A stretch of 23,363 bases of DNA from Holdemanella sp. MSK.7.32. GTDB taxonomy: Bacteria > Bacillota_I > Bacilli_A > Erysipelotrichales > Erysipelotrichaceae. The stretch is taken from assembly GCF_024460475.1 (NCBI RefSeq), contig NZ_JANFYN010000038.1, positions 1 through 23,363 on the forward strand, read 5' to 3'. The notes beneath the pieces were generated by a model that made no database searches, was not told the origin of the DNA, and worked only from the letters and a program-made list of their open reading frames with translations. This document shows positions 21,546-23,363 of the stretch, piece after piece. The number at the start of each line of letters is the position of its first letter. Positions within the stretch are counted from its first letter, which is position 1. The translations under genes and the position numbers were made by a program.

Positions 21546-23252
21546 ATGAAAACAAGTCACTATTTAAAAAAGGCCGGTGCCGTATGTATGGCAGCTGCAA
21601 TGATGACTGGTTGTGCTAGTGGATCATCTGGTGCAAATGGTAAAACGTTGACAGTGGGCTTAAACACAGGTTTCAATGGAATTTTCTCTCCATTGTATTA
21701 TCAAACTGTATATGATGATTACGTTATTGAAATGGTTTATCAAAGTATGTTGAGCTATGATCGTGATAATCAATTACAACCAGTACTTGCGACTGAACAA
21801 CCAACTATTAGTGAGGATGGATCAACATTAACATTCAAATTGAAAAAAGGAGTGAAATTCTCTGATGGTTCTAAATTGGATGCAGATGATGTTGTATTGA
21901 CATTTACAGCTATGGCTGACCCAAGCTATACTGGTCGTTTCTCAACATACGTTGATTACTTAGAAGGTTATAAAGAATATCACGATGGAGATGCCGAAAC
22001 TCTAAGCGGTGTTGAAAAAATCGATGATTATACAGTTGCTTTCCACTTGGCAACACCAAGAATCGATGCCATCAGCCAAGTTGGTACATTCCCAATCATC
22101 TCTAATTCACAATTCAAGAAATACAAAAAAGGTGATACAAAGATGTTTGAAGACAAGGCTAGTGAACCAATTGGTACTGGACCATATGTATTGAAAAACT
22201 TCCAAAAAGATTCAGCTGCCACATTTGTTAAGAATGATAAATTTAAAGCTAAAGATGGAGAATATCAAATTGATAACGTTGTAATGAAGATTTGTGATAC
22301 TTCAACAGAACTTCAAGAACTTCAAAAAGGAACTGTTGATTTATTACCACAAGCTGATAATGCCGACAAAGTTGGTACAGCTAGTTTAGATAAGAACTTA
22401 ACTTACAACAACTACGCATCAAGCTCAATGCAATACTTTATTTACAACTGTGAAGCTGGAGCCACTGCAGATCCTGCTGTACGTCAAGCATTAACTTATG
22501 CGATTGACCGTCAATCATTTGTTGATAGCTACTACTCATTCTCTAAAGGAAGTAAGGATGTTAAGAAAACTCAACCTGGTTTCGTTCCAGTATTAATGGC
22601 TAACCCAATTTCATCACAATTAGGTGATATCATTACTGGTAAAGAAAAAGATGACAACATGACTTACTATGATTATGATATCGAAAAAGCTAAACAAATC
22701 TTAGATGATGCTGGATGGACTGTTGGAAGTGATGGAAAACGTGAAAAAGATGGACAGAAATTAACTGTTCGTATGGTTTCTACAAAAGGTAAAGATCAAT
22801 TAGATACAATGCTTCCAATGCTAGAAAAAGCTTGGGGCGAAGAACTTGGCGTTGATTTCAAAACAAACTTAAGTGAATTCAACACAATGGTTGCGACTGT
22901 TCAAGGTGATGATACAGTTAACGATTGGGAAGTATCTTACATGGGATGGCAATTTGGTTCAGGTGATGACACTGGTATTAACTTATTATGCCAAACTGGT
23001 CAAACAGATAATACAGCTCGTTTATCAGATCCTGATTTAGATGCATTATTAGATACTGCATTGCACACAACTGATCAAGCTGCAAGTACTGCTGCTTATA
23101 AAGAAGTTTACGAAAAAGTTTCTGCTTTATGTCCATATGTAGCAATCAATGGTTTAAGCTACTATGATCTATACAACAAAAAGATCAAAAACTTAGATAC
23201 AGCTGCATTGTATGACTTCGTTAAAGCGTTAGACAAAGCTACAATCGAATAA
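21546..23252 (+). CDS. Oligopeptide ABC transporter substrate-binding lipoprotein
   Basis: Extracellular solute-binding protein family 5 (OppA/DppA-like), capturing peptides for an ABC importer. The frame opens at a GTG (21537), but AGGTG lies 6 nt before the ATG at 21546, giving 568 residues. The signal peptide (1-22) ends in the lipobox MTGC, with Cys23 the lipidated residue. Family-5 features include the conserved FKLKKGVKFSDGSKLDADDVVLTF near the N-terminal lobe, PIGTGPYVLKNF and AVRQALTYAIDRQSF. Permease and ATPase genes are not in view; they may lie to the right or elsewhere, although a terminator follows directly. Confidence 0.93.
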   Translation: MKTSHYLKKAGAVCMAAAMMTGCASGSSGANGKTLTVGLNTGFNGIFSPLYYQTVYDDYVIEMVYQSMLSYDRDNQLQPVLATEQPTISEDGSTLTFKLKKGVKFSDGSKLDADDVVLTFTAMADPSYTGRFSTYVDYLEGYKEYHDGDAETLSGVEKIDDYTVAFHLATPRIDAISQVGTFPIISNSQFKKYKKGDTKMFEDKASEPIGTGPYVLKNFQKDSAATFVKNDKFKAKDGEYQIDNVVMKICDTSTELQELQKGTVDLLPQADNADKVGTASLDKNLTYNNYASSSMQYFIYNCEAGATADPAVRQALTYAIDRQSFVDSYYSFSKGSKDVKKTQPGFVPVLMANPISSQLGDIITGKEKDDNMTYYDYDIEKAKQILDDAGWTVGSDGKREKDGQKLTVRMVSTKGKDQLDTMLPMLEKAWGEELGVDFKTNLSEFNTMVATVQGDDTVNDWEVSYMGWQFGSGDDTGINLLCQTGQTDNTARLSDPDLDALLDTALHTTDQAASTAAYKEVYEKVSALCPYVAINGLSYYDLYNKKIKNLDTAALYDFVKALDKATIE

Positions 23253-23257
23253 CAATA

Positions 23258-23288
23258 AAAACCACGCTTAAAAGGCGTGGTTTTCTCT
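23258..23288 (+). terminator. Intrinsic terminator after the binding-protein gene
   Basis: AAAACCACGC (23258-23267) and GCGTGGTTTT (23275-23284) are perfect complements around TTAAAAG, giving a GC-rich core and a TTTT tail. It lies 6 nt beyond the stop codon. It is symmetric enough to work in both directions. Confidence 0.9.
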
Positions 23289-23363
23289 GCGGCTATAAGC
23301 CTTTACTACCAGCTCGCGTCTCAAGGCGCTGCTTTCACTTCGTTCAAGCTATCGCTTTTGACT
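23289..23363. other. Unassigned GC-richer tail of the window
   Basis: About 75 bases with visibly higher GC than the rest, containing a GGCT-ATA-AGCC dyad and purine-biased blocks on the minus strand (GAACGAAGTGAAAGC). No frame in either direction can be judged in so little sequence. It could be the start of a repeat element, a structured RNA, or the end of a minus-strand gene. Confidence 0.3.

Noticed and set aside
1..23363. CRISPR arrays, tRNA or rRNA genes, insertion sequences, phage genes or defence systems
   Set aside because: No regularly spaced repeats, cloverleaf-forming segments, transposase motifs or terminal repeats were seen on reading both strands.

Overview
The window reads as chromosome of a low-GC Gram-positive bacterium. 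The evidence is AT-rich DNA, strong AGGAGG ribosome binding sites, the zinc-type S14 and zinc-type adenylate kinase, an M-box (Mg2+) riboswitch ahead of mgtE, a GH25 lysozyme with an N-terminal anchor, and TGA used as an ordinary stop. The gene set fits a gut Firmicute, possibly Erysipelotrichia-like. That placement is an impression from the sequence, not a computed one.

Region 1 (1-11290, all minus strand) is the S10-spc ribosomal protein superoperon. Its order is promoter, rpsJ, rplC, rplD, rplW, rplB, rpsS, rplV, rpsC, rplP, rpmC, rpsQ, rplN, rplX, rplE, rpsN, rpsH, rplF, rplR, rpsE, rplO, secY, adk, then the first 17 codons of rpmJ at the window edge. Genes are 1-25 nt apart or overlap as TAATG; the wider gaps are rplW-rplB (58 nt, with a hairpin) and adk-rpmJ (134 nt, with a 14-bp hairpin). 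rpmD is absent between rpsE and rplO, and map and infA are absent between adk and rpmJ. Several starts are moved from the longest ORF on ribosome-binding-site evidence (rpsH, rpsQ, rplC).

Region 2 (11291-15642, minus) is accessory. An SGNH/GDSL hydrolase is followed by a tight run of a Gfo/Idh/MocA oxidoreductase, a membrane-anchored GH25 lysozyme, a broken small gene of unknown function, and a proline iminopeptidase-family hydrolase that ends in a terminator. A second terminator-like hairpin and AT-rich DNA separate this run from the ribosomal promoter.

Region 3 (15643-18540) holds a plus-strand SAM methyltransferase that converges on azlCD (branched-chain amino acid export). A divergent LysR-type regulator gene is interrupted by one in-frame TGA. 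The azlC and lysR promoters overlap and contain a T-N11-A dyad that is a good LysR operator candidate.

Region 4 (18541-23363) holds a promoter, an M-box riboswitch with its terminator, a small upstream ORF with a near-perfect ribosome binding site, and mgtE (Mg2+ transport). It continues with convergent pta (phosphate acetyltransferase), then an oligopeptide-binding lipoprotein behind an operator-like cluster of TGTAAA/TTTACA half-sites. The last 80 bases are more GC-rich and unassigned.

Most of the window is ordinary core genome. The items most worth a second look are the mgtE upstream ORF beneath the M-box, the two nonsense-interrupted genes, the half-site cluster upstream of the oligopeptide-binding protein gene, and the rpsJ leader with its 11-nt repeated motif.
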